Part shown: piece by piece, positions 39,213-48,165 of the stretch | How positions within the stretch are numbered: position 1 is the stretch's first letter | Layout: the number at the start of each line of letters is the position of its first letter | Origin: Brevibacterium moorei | GTDB lineage: Bacteria; Actinomycetota; Actinomycetes; Actinomycetales; Brevibacteriaceae | Assembly: GCF_024580735.1 (NCBI RefSeq) | Contig: NZ_JANIJX010000008.1 | Span: 1 to 64,000, forward strand | Reading direction: 5' to 3' | Length of the DNA: 64,000 bases | The notes under the pieces: model-generated | Seen by the model: the letters and a program-made list of their open reading frames with translations, nothing else | Told to the model about the DNA's origin: nothing | Databases searched by the model: none | Position numbers and translations under genes: made by a program

Positions 39213-41690
39213 TCATCGAGTGTGCAGTAGGGCGCGCAGCAGGCGTCGGGCAGCGTCCTTGTCCAGTGGATCGTTGCCATTGCCGCACTTGGGCGACTGC
39301 ACGCACGACGGACAGCCGGCCACACACTCACAGGACTCGATCGCCTCGAGCGTGGCCCGCTGCCAGGCGTCGAACCCGGCGAAACCACGTTCGGCGAAGC
39401 CTGCCCCGCCGGCCTGCCCGTCGTGGACGAACACCGTGGCCCGCCCCGTGTCCACGTGCATGGCAGTCGACACCCCGCCGATGTCCCACCGGTCGCAGCC
39501 GGCGAACAGGGGCAACAGGCCGATCGAAGCATGCTCTGCGGCATGCACCGCACCGGGCAGCTGCGCCTGATCCACTCCCGCGTCCTCCAACAGATCCGGT
39601 GGCGCGGTCCACCACACCGCATGGGTGCGCAGATCCCGGCCCGGCAGATCCAGCGGGAACTCGCCCAGGACCACGCCCGTGCCGTTCTGCTTGCGCTGAT
39701 ACCCGGTCACCTGTTCGGTCACGACGACCATGCCGTGGTTGACCGTGGCCCCCGAGGGCAGCGTGTAGGACTCCTCGCAGGACTCCACCGTGATCTCGCT
39801 GAGCGTGCGCGCCCGCGTCGAATAGTCCACCTTCTGCCGCACCACCAGCGCCACCCGCTCGGCCAGGTCCAGCTCGCTGACCACATAGCCCACTCCCTGG
39901 TGCAGGTACACGGCCCCGGCATGCACCTGCGCATGGGAGGCGGCATCGTCGATCGTGCCCAGCAGGGTCCCAGTGGCGGCCTCGACGATGCGCACCTGCG
40001 CCTGCCCCGAACCGCGGATATCGGTCAACGCGGCAGCGGACTCCGCCTTGGCCCAGAACCAGCCGGTCGGCCGGGCCCGCAGCATCTTCGCCGCCGTCAA
40101 CCCGGCCACGACCTCGGCGGCACCCGGACCGAAGAACTCCAGATCCTCGACGGTCAACGGCACTTCCTGGGCCGCCGCGCACAGGTGCCCGCCCAGCACA
40201 TATGGATTCTCCGGATCGATCACCCCGGCATCCACTGGGGCGCCGAAGATGGCCTCGGGATGATGGACGACGAAGGTGTCCAGGGGATCGTCGCGGGCGA
40301 TGAGCACGGCCAGCCATTCGCGCCCGGCCCGGCCCGCCCGCCCCGCCTGCTGCCACAGGCTGGCCAGGGTGCCCGGCCAGCCGCACATGACGACCAAGTC
40401 CATCCCGCTTAAGTCCACGCCCAACTCCAGCGCGTTCGTCGAGGCGACCGTGTGCAGCCTGCCACCCCGCAAGCCCAGCTCCAGGGCCCGACGCTCCTCC
40501 GGCAGATACCCACCGCGGTAGGCCACCACCGTCCCGGCCAGCTCATCGGCGACATCGGAAACCTTCGTGCGCACGGCATCGGCCAGCACCTCGGTGCCCC
40601 GCCTGGAGGCGATGAAGGCGATCGCGCCCAGGCCCGCACAGGTCGAATCGGCCAACACGTCTGCGGCCTCCGATATCGTCGAGCGGCGCACCGGGGCGTC
40701 CGCCGGCAGTGCGCTCGCCGTGGCCAGGGCTGCGGGCCCGGCGGAATCCGCCCAGGGGTCGTCGAGGCCGGCCGCCTCCGTTTCGAGTCGGGCCTCCGCC
40801 GCCGCGGCCCCTCTGGCGAAACCACCACTGTCCCCGTCGTCCGGCCCCGCGTCGGCGAAACCCGCAGCCAGCGCGGCGTCGGCGGCCGGGGTCAGGGGCG
40901 GTTCCCACAGCACGAACGTGCCCGGCGCGCGCGGTGATCCGTCCTCGGTGATCTCCACCGCCGGACGTCCGGTGAACCTGGCGAAAGCCGCGGCCGGTTC
41001 GGCCATCGTCGCCGATGCCCCGATCACGGTGGGCGCGGCACCGTAGTGGGCGGCGATCCGCAGCAGCCGGCGCAGCACCAGTGCCACATGGGATCCGAAG
41101 ACGCCCCTGTACCGGTGCGCCTCGTCGATCACGATATAGCGCAGCGCCTTGAACCAGCGGCCGAACCGGATGTGGTTCGGCAGCACGCTGCGGTGGAGCA
41201 TATCCGGATTCGTCAGGATGAAATTGGCGTACATCCTGCCCCAGTCCTTGTCCGCCTGGGCGGCGTCCCCGTCGTATCCCACCGGCCGCAGGCCCTTGAG
41301 TGGCAGGCTCTTCAGCGCCCCCAACTGATCGTGGGCCAGGGCCTTGGTCGGGGACAGGTAGATGGCGGTGGCCTGACGCACCGGAATGTCATCGCGCGTG
41401 CGGACCACCGCATCCAGGATCGGCAGCAGATAGCCCAGCGACTTCCCGGATGCGGTGCCGGTGGCCATAACGGTGTCGTGCCCGGCATGTGCGGCATTCG
41501 CGGCGGCGGCCTGATGGGTGAAGGGCCGGGCGATCCCGGTGCGCTCGATCACGCCCCGGACCTCGGCGTGCAGCCAATCCGGCCAGTCGGCGTACCGGGC
41601 GGAGCGGGCAGGCAGCGCCTCGAGATGCGTCACCCGATCGGCTCTGGCGCCGTGGGCGGTGAGCAGGTCGATCAACTGGGAGGAGGCCAT
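39213..41690 (-). CDS. DEAD/DEAH helicase, YprA/MrfA-like with DUF1998 end
   Basis: 825 residues. Superfamily 2 helicase: GTASGKS (about 78-84), DEAH (189-192), SAT-type motif in GASATMAEP, and QQAGRAGRAG near the end of the second RecA domain. The C-terminal DUF1998 region has a Cys cluster at 787, 789, 793, 796 and 802 that likely binds zinc. Relatives (MrfA) act in mitomycin-type DNA repair; this role is inferred. A poorly conserved Ala/Gly insert lies at about 270-340. The open frame continues upstream to 43805 on the minus strand, but that part is antisense to the next gene; ATG 41690 with its -10 is the real start. Confidence 0.93.
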   Translation of the reverse strand: MASSQLIDLLTAHGARADRVTHLEALPARSARYADWPDWLHAEVRGVIERTGIARPFTHQAAAANAAHAGHDTVMATGTASGKSLGYLLPILDAVVRTRDDIPVRQATAIYLSPTKALAHDQLGALKSLPLKGLRPVGYDGDAAQADKDWGRMYANFILTNPDMLHRSVLPNHIRFGRWFKALRYIVIDEAHRYRGVFGSHVALVLRRLLRIAAHYGAAPTVIGASATMAEPAAAFARFTGRPAVEITEDGSPRAPGTFVLWEPPLTPAADAALAAGFADAGPDDGDSGGFARGAAAAEARLETEAAGLDDPWADSAGPAALATASALPADAPVRRSTISEAADVLADSTCAGLGAIAFIASRRGTEVLADAVRTKVSDVADELAGTVVAYRGGYLPEERRALELGLRGGRLHTVASTNALELGVDLSGMDLVVMCGWPGTLASLWQQAGRAGRAGREWLAVLIARDDPLDTFVVHHPEAIFGAPVDAGVIDPENPYVLGGHLCAAAQEVPLTVEDLEFFGPGAAEVVAGLTAAKMLRARPTGWFWAKAESAAALTDIRGSGQAQVRIVEAATGTLLGTIDDAASHAQVHAGAVYLHQGVGYVVSELDLAERVALVVRQKVDYSTRARTLSEITVESCEESYTLPSGATVNHGMVVVTEQVTGYQRKQNGTGVVLGEFPLDLPGRDLRTHAVWWTAPPDLLEDAGVDQAQLPGAVHAAEHASIGLLPLFAGCDRWDIGGVSTAMHVDTGRATVFVHDGQAGGAGFAERGFAGFDAWQRATLEAIESCECVAGCPSCVQSPKCGNGNDPLDKDAARRLLRALLHTR

Positions 41691-41726
41691 GGGGACTATT
41701 ATCCCCGCCGCCGTTAGGCTGGATGG
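41691..41726. promoter_or_regulatory. Interleaved divergent leaderless promoters
   Basis: The two genes start 36 bp apart. Minus strand: GATAAT (41698-41703) seven bases before ATG 41690. Plus strand: TAGGCT (41715-41720) six bases before GTG 41727. With a 17-bp spacer each -35 falls on the other gene's start side (about 41721-41726 and 41692-41697), so RNA polymerase can hardly bind both at once. Confidence 0.6.
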
Positions 41727-43589
41727 GTGACGAACGAACTTACCCGGCCCTTCCAAGTGCATCTGCGCGGGGTCGTCGAACTCCTGTCGCGCAGCATCTA
41801 CTCCGGCCCGCAGGTCTATCTGCGCGAACTCATGCAGAACGCCCACGATGCGATCGCCGCGCGCCGCGCGGCCGACGGCGGCGGATCGCGCATGATCATC
41901 ACCCCGCTGGGGCCGGGGCAGGACTATCTGCAGGTCGCCGACGACGGCATCGGCCTGACCGGCGCCGAGGTCTCGGACCTGTTGGCGACCGTCGGCCGTT
42001 CGTCCAAACGCGACTTCCTGGACCTGCCCAGGTCGGACCGCCTGGGACAGTTCGGCATCGGGCTGCTGTCGTGCTTCATGATCGCAGACGAGATCACGGT
42101 GCTCAGCCGTTCGGCCGCCGGCGGTCCCGGTGTGGCATGGACCGGCCGGGCCGACGGCACGTTCACGGTCCGGGAAACGGACGAGCCCATGCCGGTGGGC
42201 ACCCGGGTGCGTTTGCGCCCGCGCGGGGACGATGCGGACCTGGCCAGGGAGAAGTCGGTGTTCGAACTGGCCCGGCGCTTCGGCGAGTACCTGCCCACCC
42301 CGGTCGACGTGGTGCGCGTCGACGGCCGGGAGCAGCGGATCAACCGCGCCCCCGTCTTCTGCAATCCGGCCCAGGCGGATGCCTCGGCGCTGCTGGAGCT
42401 GGGCGAGGAGCTGATCGGCGCGCGGCCCATCGAGGCGATCCCGCTGGACGTGCCCGCCACCGGTACCACGGGTGTCGCCTACGTTCTGCCCTATGCCCCG
42501 GCACCCGGTGCCCGGCAGGCCACCCGCGCCTATCTGGGCGGGATGTTGCTGTCGGAGCGCTTGGACGATCTGCTGCCCGAATGGGGCTTCTTCGTCCGCT
42601 GCGTCGTCAACACGACCGGTCTGCACCCCACCGCCGCGCGCGAGGCGCTCATCGAGGACGCCGCCCTCGACCTGACGCGCGACGCGATCGGTGACACCCT
42701 GCGCCGCTGGGTGCTCTCGATCGCAGCCACCCGGCCGGCGGCCCTGAGCGAATTCCTGGCCATCCACCAGCTGGGGCTCAAAGCGGTGGCCGTCCACGAC
42801 GAGGAACTCGCCGACCTGCTGCTGCCGCACCTGCGGTTCGAGACCTCGGCCGGCCCCGCCCTGCTGACGGACCTGGTGCGCGCCCACCCACGGCTGCGCT
42901 ACACGACCAGTGTCGACGAATTCCGGCAGCTCAGCCCGCTGGCCGCCCCCGACGCCCCGCTGGTCAACGCCGGCTACGTCTACGACGAGGCCCTGCTGCA
43001 CCGGCTGCCCGAAATCGTGCCGGGCGCGGTGGTGGTGCCGGCCAGCGCGACGGAGCTGGTCGACGCCCTGGCCGAACCGCCGCTGGCCGAGCGCCCGGCG
43101 GTCACCGCCTTCGAGGCCCGCTGCACCGCGGCCCTGGACGATGTGGATACCGGTGTGACGGTCCGCTGCTTCGCCCCGGCAGACGTCGCGGCCGTCTACG
43201 TCGTCGACGGCCAGGTGCTCGAACAGACGACCAGGGCCGAGGTGGCCCGGGAGTCCGGCGGCCTGTTCGGTTCCCTGCTGAGCAAGTTGGCCGCGGCCCC
43301 GGCCGGGCCCGTGGGCCGCCTGTGCCTGAACTGGCACAACCGGCTGGTGCGCACCCTGGCCGAATCCACCGGACCGGCCTTCGCACCGACGGTGCGGGTC
43401 CTCTACGTCCAGGCGCTGATGGCCGGTCGGCGCAGCCTGGAGCGCGGCGACCGGCGGATTCTGGACCGGGCGCTGACCGACATCGTGACGCTGAGCGTCG
43501 AGAGCCCGGACCCGACGGGCAACGAGAGCCCGGACCCGACTGGCAACGGGACCGGGGACGGGACCGTCGAGGGGAGCGGCGATGAGTGA
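41727..43589 (+). CDS. HSP90-family (HtpG-like) ATPase
   Basis: 620 residues. GHKL ATPase domain with YLRELMQNAHDA (catalytic Glu 34 and Asn), DDGIGL (about 72-77) and GQFGIG (107-112); an HSP90-like middle domain follows. Similarity fades in the last third, which ends in a Pro/Asp/Gly-rich repeat (SPDPTGNE twice). It is not classic HtpG but the actinobacterial HSP90-like protein paired with a TPR gene. Chaperone or signalling role unknown. The stop overlaps the TPR gene by 8 nt. Confidence 0.85.
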   Translation: MTNELTRPFQVHLRGVVELLSRSIYSGPQVYLRELMQNAHDAIAARRAADGGGSRMIITPLGPGQDYLQVADDGIGLTGAEVSDLLATVGRSSKRDFLDLPRSDRLGQFGIGLLSCFMIADEITVLSRSAAGGPGVAWTGRADGTFTVRETDEPMPVGTRVRLRPRGDDADLAREKSVFELARRFGEYLPTPVDVVRVDGREQRINRAPVFCNPAQADASALLELGEELIGARPIEAIPLDVPATGTTGVAYVLPYAPAPGARQATRAYLGGMLLSERLDDLLPEWGFFVRCVVNTTGLHPTAAREALIEDAALDLTRDAIGDTLRRWVLSIAATRPAALSEFLAIHQLGLKAVAVHDEELADLLLPHLRFETSAGPALLTDLVRAHPRLRYTTSVDEFRQLSPLAAPDAPLVNAGYVYDEALLHRLPEIVPGAVVVPASATELVDALAEPPLAERPAVTAFEARCTAALDDVDTGVTVRCFAPADVAAVYVVDGQVLEQTTRAEVARESGGLFGSLLSKLAAAPAGPVGRLCLNWHNRLVRTLAESTGPAFAPTVRVLYVQALMAGRRSLERGDRRILDRALTDIVTLSVESPDPTGNESPDPTGNGTGDGTVEGSGDE

Positions 43590-46536
43590 ACAGAACATGG
43601 GCCCGGCCGAGCTGCTGGCCCGCGTCGACGCGCTGCCCTTCGGTCCGACCGGTCGTGCGCTGCTCGACGAGGCGCTGGAACTGGTGCGGGAGGCCGGGGA
43701 CGAGGAGACCGAATACCGGGTGCGGATGCGCCTGGTGGCCTTCGCCGAAATGGGCGGCGACGTCGACGGCGTGCTGCAGAACTTCGCCTGGTGCGTCACC
43801 CACAACGAGTCCGACCCACAGCGCTTCCCGACGGTGGTCGACGACTGCGATCTGCTCTGGTATTACAAGTGGATCCCTGCGACCCTGGCCACCAATCCCG
43901 CCTTCCGGCTGGCCGACGTCTCCGATGCGCTGGCGGACATGGAACAGCGCTACCGGCGCGAGGGCGTGGGCCTGTCCGGGGTCTACCAGGCGCGCTTCTC
44001 CCAGGCCTACCGGACCGGCGATCTGGACATGGCGGAGGAGTACAGGCAGCTGTTGACCATGACGCAGCGCGATGAGTACAGCCACTGCGAGGCCTGCGAG
44101 CGCGCCGAACTGGTCGACTACTATCTGGAGCGCGGCGACGAGGCCAGGGCCCTGGAGTACTACGACGAGATCCTGGCCGGGCAGTTCAGCTGTGGTGAGG
44201 AGCCAGAATCCGTGATGGCCTCGGTCCTGGTGCCGCTGCTGCACGCCGGACGCGACGATGACGCGCTGTTCGCCCACCGGGCCGGCTACCGGATGGCCAA
44301 GGAGAACGATGCGCTGCTGCCGGTGGTGGCGGCGCACATCGAGTTCTGCGCTCTGACGGGGAACCTGTCCCGGGCCTTGACCCTGCTGGAGCGCCACCTG
44401 TCCCAGCTGGGCCACGACGCCCTGGACGTCGGCGGGCACTTCGGCGTGCTGACCCATCTGCTGACCGCGCTGCGGATCATCGCGGCGGCAGGCCACGGCT
44501 CGCTGACCGTGCGCGGCTCCGACGACCCCCGCCTGGTGCCGGTGCTCGGCGAGCACTCGGGGCCCTACACGGTGGACCAGCTGGCCGAGGTCGCCGAGGC
44601 CACGGCGGATCGGATCGCCACGGCCTTCGACCGCCGCAACGACAACGGGCGCTTCCATGCGCGCCTCGACTTGGCGCGGGTCCGCGTGGAGCAGGGCCGG
44701 GACCTGCCCTTCGGGATCCAGGTGCCGCCCGCGGCCCCACAGCCTGCCGCCCAGCCGCAGGACGCCGCCGGCTGGGCCGATCTGGTGGCCTGGCGGCTGA
44801 TCGACGGGGACCTGGCGGCGGCGGACCGGGCGCTGCGGGCCGCCTTCGCCCTGGACCCGGAACCCGCTGACCGGCTCTATCTATGGCAGCTGGCCTGCGA
44901 ACTGCACACAATCGCGGCGGACGCCGGCGCCCTTGACGATGAGTCCCTGGACCTGAGCCGGATGGCGCGCTCGGCCGACATCGCCCACACGGTGGCGATG
45001 CGCGTCGCCGCCTATGAGGCCCTGGGCCTGCCGGTCGAGGCCGCCTTCGAGCGGGCATACGGGCACCTGGCCCTGGGCGGGCCGGACGAGGACAAGGCGG
45101 AGGAGATCGGCCGGATCCTCGAAACGGAGTCGGAGTCGACCGAAACCGGACGGGGCCGGGCACGGCTGCTGCTGGCCCAGGCCAGGAACTTCCGGGCACG
45201 CTCCGGCGACCGCTCACTCGACGACGCCACCCGCGGGCAGATGGAATCCATGGCCTACGAGTTCTACCGCACGGCGCGCCTGGTCGCAGCCGCGGCCGGC
45301 GATGCGGATGTGGTGCGCACGGCACTGACCGGTGCGGCCTGGCTGGTGCCGATCGACGCCGATGAGGGCAGGACCCAGCTCGAACTGCTCGACGCCCTGG
45401 CGCAAGCGGGCCCCCGCGGTCCGCAGATCTACGACCTGGTCTATCTGCGCGCGGTCGCAGCGGCGGAGATCGACGGCGATGCCGAGGCGGCGGCCCGCCT
45501 GGCGGGCCAGGCCGCGGACGTGGCACTGGCGCACCGTGGCCTGCTGCCCCTGCACCAGGTCACCGGATTGCGCGCCCGGCTGCTGTTCAGCCTCGACCGC
45601 GGGCCGCAGGTGGCCGCCGCCCTGCACGTGTTCAATGCCTCGGCCAGGGAGGCCGGGCAGCCGGCGGACAGCCAGATGGTCGTATGGGAGGCCGAGAGCC
45701 TGCTGGGGGCCGGAATGGCCGAGGACGCGCTGGACCTCCTGAGCGACCTGGCCGACGGGCTCGAGGCCGATGAGTCGACGCTGCCGGGGGAGACGGCCCT
45801 GTCCCAGTACTGGCTGGGGGTGGCGGCGAACGCCTGCGAGTACTACCAGGCCGCCTACACCGCGTGGCTGCGTTCCCTGCTGGTGTCCCAGGCGGCCTCC
45901 GAACAGGCCCCGGAGCATCAGGACGCGCAGTTCGCGATCTCCTTCGGCGTCAAATCGGGCAGGCAGCTGATGGACCTGGCGCTGCGCGCGGAAGAGGAGG
46001 CGGAGGCCAGGCGGTTCGCCGCCCAGGTGCTCGAGCTGGCCGCCCGCTCGGCCGATACGACCCTGCTGGTGGCGGCCAAGCGCCACGTCGGCCGGGTGCT
46101 GGGCGAACTTGGCGATGAGGCCGGACTCGAGCTGCTGCGCACGGCGCTGGAGGACTCGCAGGAGGCCGGGCTGCATCCCTGGTACATCGCCGATGCCCGC
46201 GACACCTACGGGCGGACCCTGCTGCGGCTGGGCCACACGGACGAGGCGGTGCCCCAGCTGTTGCAGGCCGCCGATGGCTATCTGGGCACCGGTGACGAGG
46301 AGAACGCGGCCTATGCCGAATACGCCGCGGCCCAGGCACTGATCGCCGCGGACCAACTCGAGGATGCGGCGAACGTGCTCTCCGGTGCCCTGGACAAGGT
46401 GGTGGGTGTGCCCGGGCCCGCGCGCACTGCGATCGCCACCGTCTACGCCGGCGTGCTGGCCACGCTGGGCCGCAATGTCGAGGCCGGGCGGATCCGGGCC
46501 TATATCGACGTCGACGAACCGATGGAGGAGGCATGA
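43582..46536 (+). CDS. Large tetratricopeptide-repeat-like protein
   Basis: 984 residues, almost entirely alpha-helical, with loosely repeated helical pairs (for example YYLERGDEARALEYYDEIL and HVGRVLGELGDEAGLELLRT) over the whole length; no membrane segment or catalytic motif seen. It should be a cytoplasmic scaffold or co-chaperone for the HSP90-like protein with which its reading frame overlaps. TPR proteins are common HSP90 partners, which makes the pairing meaningful, though this is inference. Confidence 0.75.
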   Translation: MSEQNMGPAELLARVDALPFGPTGRALLDEALELVREAGDEETEYRVRMRLVAFAEMGGDVDGVLQNFAWCVTHNESDPQRFPTVVDDCDLLWYYKWIPATLATNPAFRLADVSDALADMEQRYRREGVGLSGVYQARFSQAYRTGDLDMAEEYRQLLTMTQRDEYSHCEACERAELVDYYLERGDEARALEYYDEILAGQFSCGEEPESVMASVLVPLLHAGRDDDALFAHRAGYRMAKENDALLPVVAAHIEFCALTGNLSRALTLLERHLSQLGHDALDVGGHFGVLTHLLTALRIIAAAGHGSLTVRGSDDPRLVPVLGEHSGPYTVDQLAEVAEATADRIATAFDRRNDNGRFHARLDLARVRVEQGRDLPFGIQVPPAAPQPAAQPQDAAGWADLVAWRLIDGDLAAADRALRAAFALDPEPADRLYLWQLACELHTIAADAGALDDESLDLSRMARSADIAHTVAMRVAAYEALGLPVEAAFERAYGHLALGGPDEDKAEEIGRILETESESTETGRGRARLLLAQARNFRARSGDRSLDDATRGQMESMAYEFYRTARLVAAAAGDADVVRTALTGAAWLVPIDADEGRTQLELLDALAQAGPRGPQIYDLVYLRAVAAAEIDGDAEAAARLAGQAADVALAHRGLLPLHQVTGLRARLLFSLDRGPQVAAALHVFNASAREAGQPADSQMVVWEAESLLGAGMAEDALDLLSDLADGLEADESTLPGETALSQYWLGVAANACEYYQAAYTAWLRSLLVSQAASEQAPEHQDAQFAISFGVKSGRQLMDLALRAEEEAEARRFAAQVLELAARSADTTLLVAAKRHVGRVLGELGDEAGLELLRTALEDSQEAGLHPWYIADARDTYGRTLLRLGHTDEAVPQLLQAADGYLGTGDEENAAYAEYAAAQALIAADQLEDAANVLSGALDKVVGVPGPARTAIATVYAGVLATLGRNVEAGRIRAYIDVDEPMEEA

Positions 46537-48158
46537 TGGCGGAATCGGCAGAGATCCCGACGGATAGCACCCCGGCCACCCCCGCGGTGCCGGAGCCGGA
46601 CCGCGGCACCCTGGCCGCGCTGCGCGGCGTGCTCGCGGACACGAACTTCACCCCGGCCGGGCTGCGCGGGCACTGGGGCACCCGGATCGAGGCGGCCCTG
46701 GAGCGCAACAACGCCGCCCCGGCCCTGTGGTTCACCCGCGGGGCCAAAGCCGGACTGCCCGTGCTGGCCCGGCTGTTCGTGCTCGACGCCGGAGTCGACT
46801 GGGCCGCGGCGGAGGCGACCTTCGGCGCCGACCTGCTGCGGGACCTCGGCGGCGCCGGCCTGCTGGTCGAGGGGCCCGACGGCATCCACGCCACCCTGGA
46901 CCTCAAGCCCTATGCGGTGCCCGTGGGCGTGCCCCGGTACTTCCCCGACGGCAGGCCGGCCGGCGATGTGCTCTACCTGTTCTCCGACCACGGGACGTTG
47001 ACCCGCGGCGAGGTCGCGGGCGATTTCGTGCTGGGCCTGGGCGGGGCCGGGCGCACCCTGGTCGAGATCACCCCGCGCCGGCCGGTCGAACTGGCAGCCG
47101 ACATCGGCTGCGGCTGCGGCATCCAGGCCCTGCTGCTGGCCAGGCATGCCCGGCGCGTGGTGGCCACGGACGTCTCCGAGCGCGCCCTGGCGATGACCCG
47201 GCTGGGCGCGGGCCTGGCAGGGCTGGACAATATCGAGACTCGGTTGGGCTCGCTGTTCGAGCCGCTGGACGAACCCGTGGACCTGCTGGTGTCCAATCCG
47301 CCCTTCGTCATCACCCCGCAGGGCCACACGCAGACCCTGGAGTACCGCGACGGCGGGAAGCCCGGCGATGAGCTGATGCGCGCGGTCCTCTCCGGCGCGC
47401 CGGAACACCTGCGTCCCGGGGGACAGACGGCCTTCCTGGGCAACTGGGAGTCCGATCCGCTGGCCTGGATCACCGCCGACGACACCGACGTGATGATCAT
47501 CGAACGCGAACGGCTCGACGCCGTGGCCTATGCCGAGACCTGGATTCGCGATGGCGGGGTGCCGCGTGCCTCACGGCGCTGGAACGCCGACACGGCCGCC
47601 TGGCTGGAGGACTTCCGGGCACGCGGAGTGTCCGAGGTGGCCTTCGGCTGGGTGCGCATGCAGCGGGCCGAGGACGGGTCGGTGCCCAGTGGGAGCGCCG
47701 AAAGTGCAGAGTCCGGCGAGACAGTCGGTGTGGGCGAGCCGCTGCGCCACCTGGAAGTCATCAGCGGGCCGCTGGGCGCGAACAACGCAGGGCTGGCACT
47801 GCACCTGGACACCCGGCTGGCCATGCTGCAGTGGCTGGCCGGTGTGGACTTCGCGGAGCTGGTGGGCACGAAGTTCCTACGCGCAAGCGATGTCACGGAG
47901 CACCGGCACTTCACCCCGGGCGCCGAGGAGCCGACGATGATCACCCTGGAGCAGGGCACGGGATTCGCGCGGACCTTCGACACCGACACTGCGCTGGCCG
48001 GGTTCGTGGGGGTGGCCGATGGGACGCTGACCCTGGGCCAGGTGGGCGCGGCGCTGGCGCAACTGTTGGGCGTGGACGCTGCGGCCCTGACCGCGCAGTT
48101 GGCCGAACAGCTGCACACCCTCATCCCCGCCGGCATCGTCTACCCCGCGGGGGAGTAA
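46533..48158 (+). CDS. SAM-dependent methyltransferase (NPPF type)
   Basis: 541 residues. N-terminal helical domain of about 140 residues, then a class I methyltransferase fold: ADIGCGCG (about 189-196) and SNPPFVI (about 254-260), the NPPF/Y signature of enzymes acting on the planar nitrogen of bases or glutamine. C-terminal ~180 residues form a separate winged-helix-like domain. Similar to RsmC/HemK group proteins, but the substrate is not clear. Overlaps the TPR gene (ATGA), so it is in the HSP90-like operon. Confidence 0.82.
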   Translation: MMAESAEIPTDSTPATPAVPEPDRGTLAALRGVLADTNFTPAGLRGHWGTRIEAALERNNAAPALWFTRGAKAGLPVLARLFVLDAGVDWAAAEATFGADLLRDLGGAGLLVEGPDGIHATLDLKPYAVPVGVPRYFPDGRPAGDVLYLFSDHGTLTRGEVAGDFVLGLGGAGRTLVEITPRRPVELAADIGCGCGIQALLLARHARRVVATDVSERALAMTRLGAGLAGLDNIETRLGSLFEPLDEPVDLLVSNPPFVITPQGHTQTLEYRDGGKPGDELMRAVLSGAPEHLRPGGQTAFLGNWESDPLAWITADDTDVMIIERERLDAVAYAETWIRDGGVPRASRRWNADTAAWLEDFRARGVSEVAFGWVRMQRAEDGSVPSGSAESAESGETVGVGEPLRHLEVISGPLGANNAGLALHLDTRLAMLQWLAGVDFAELVGTKFLRASDVTEHRHFTPGAEEPTMITLEQGTGFARTFDTDTALAGFVGVADGTLTLGQVGAALAQLLGVDAAALTAQLAEQLHTLIPAGIVYPAGE

Positions 48159-48165
48159 CCCGGCG

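Larger units (their letters stand above)
37721..39213. other. Convergent-gene hairpin split by the insertion element
   Basis: Ignoring the insertion and one copy of its target duplication, CCGGTTCGTGC (37733-37743) pairs with GCATGAACCGG (39182-39192) over 11 bp including one G-U, and the stem extends imperfectly to about 20 bp. Two copies of CCACTGGATGAT flank it (37702-37713 and 39193-39204). This would be the shared terminator of the tad operon and the convergent helicase gene. Confidence 0.5.

Noticed and set aside
39213-43805. A 1530-codon minus-strand open frame
   Set aside because: Only 39213-41690 is the helicase. The rest is antisense to the HSP90-like gene, and the helicase has its own -10 and ATG at 41690.
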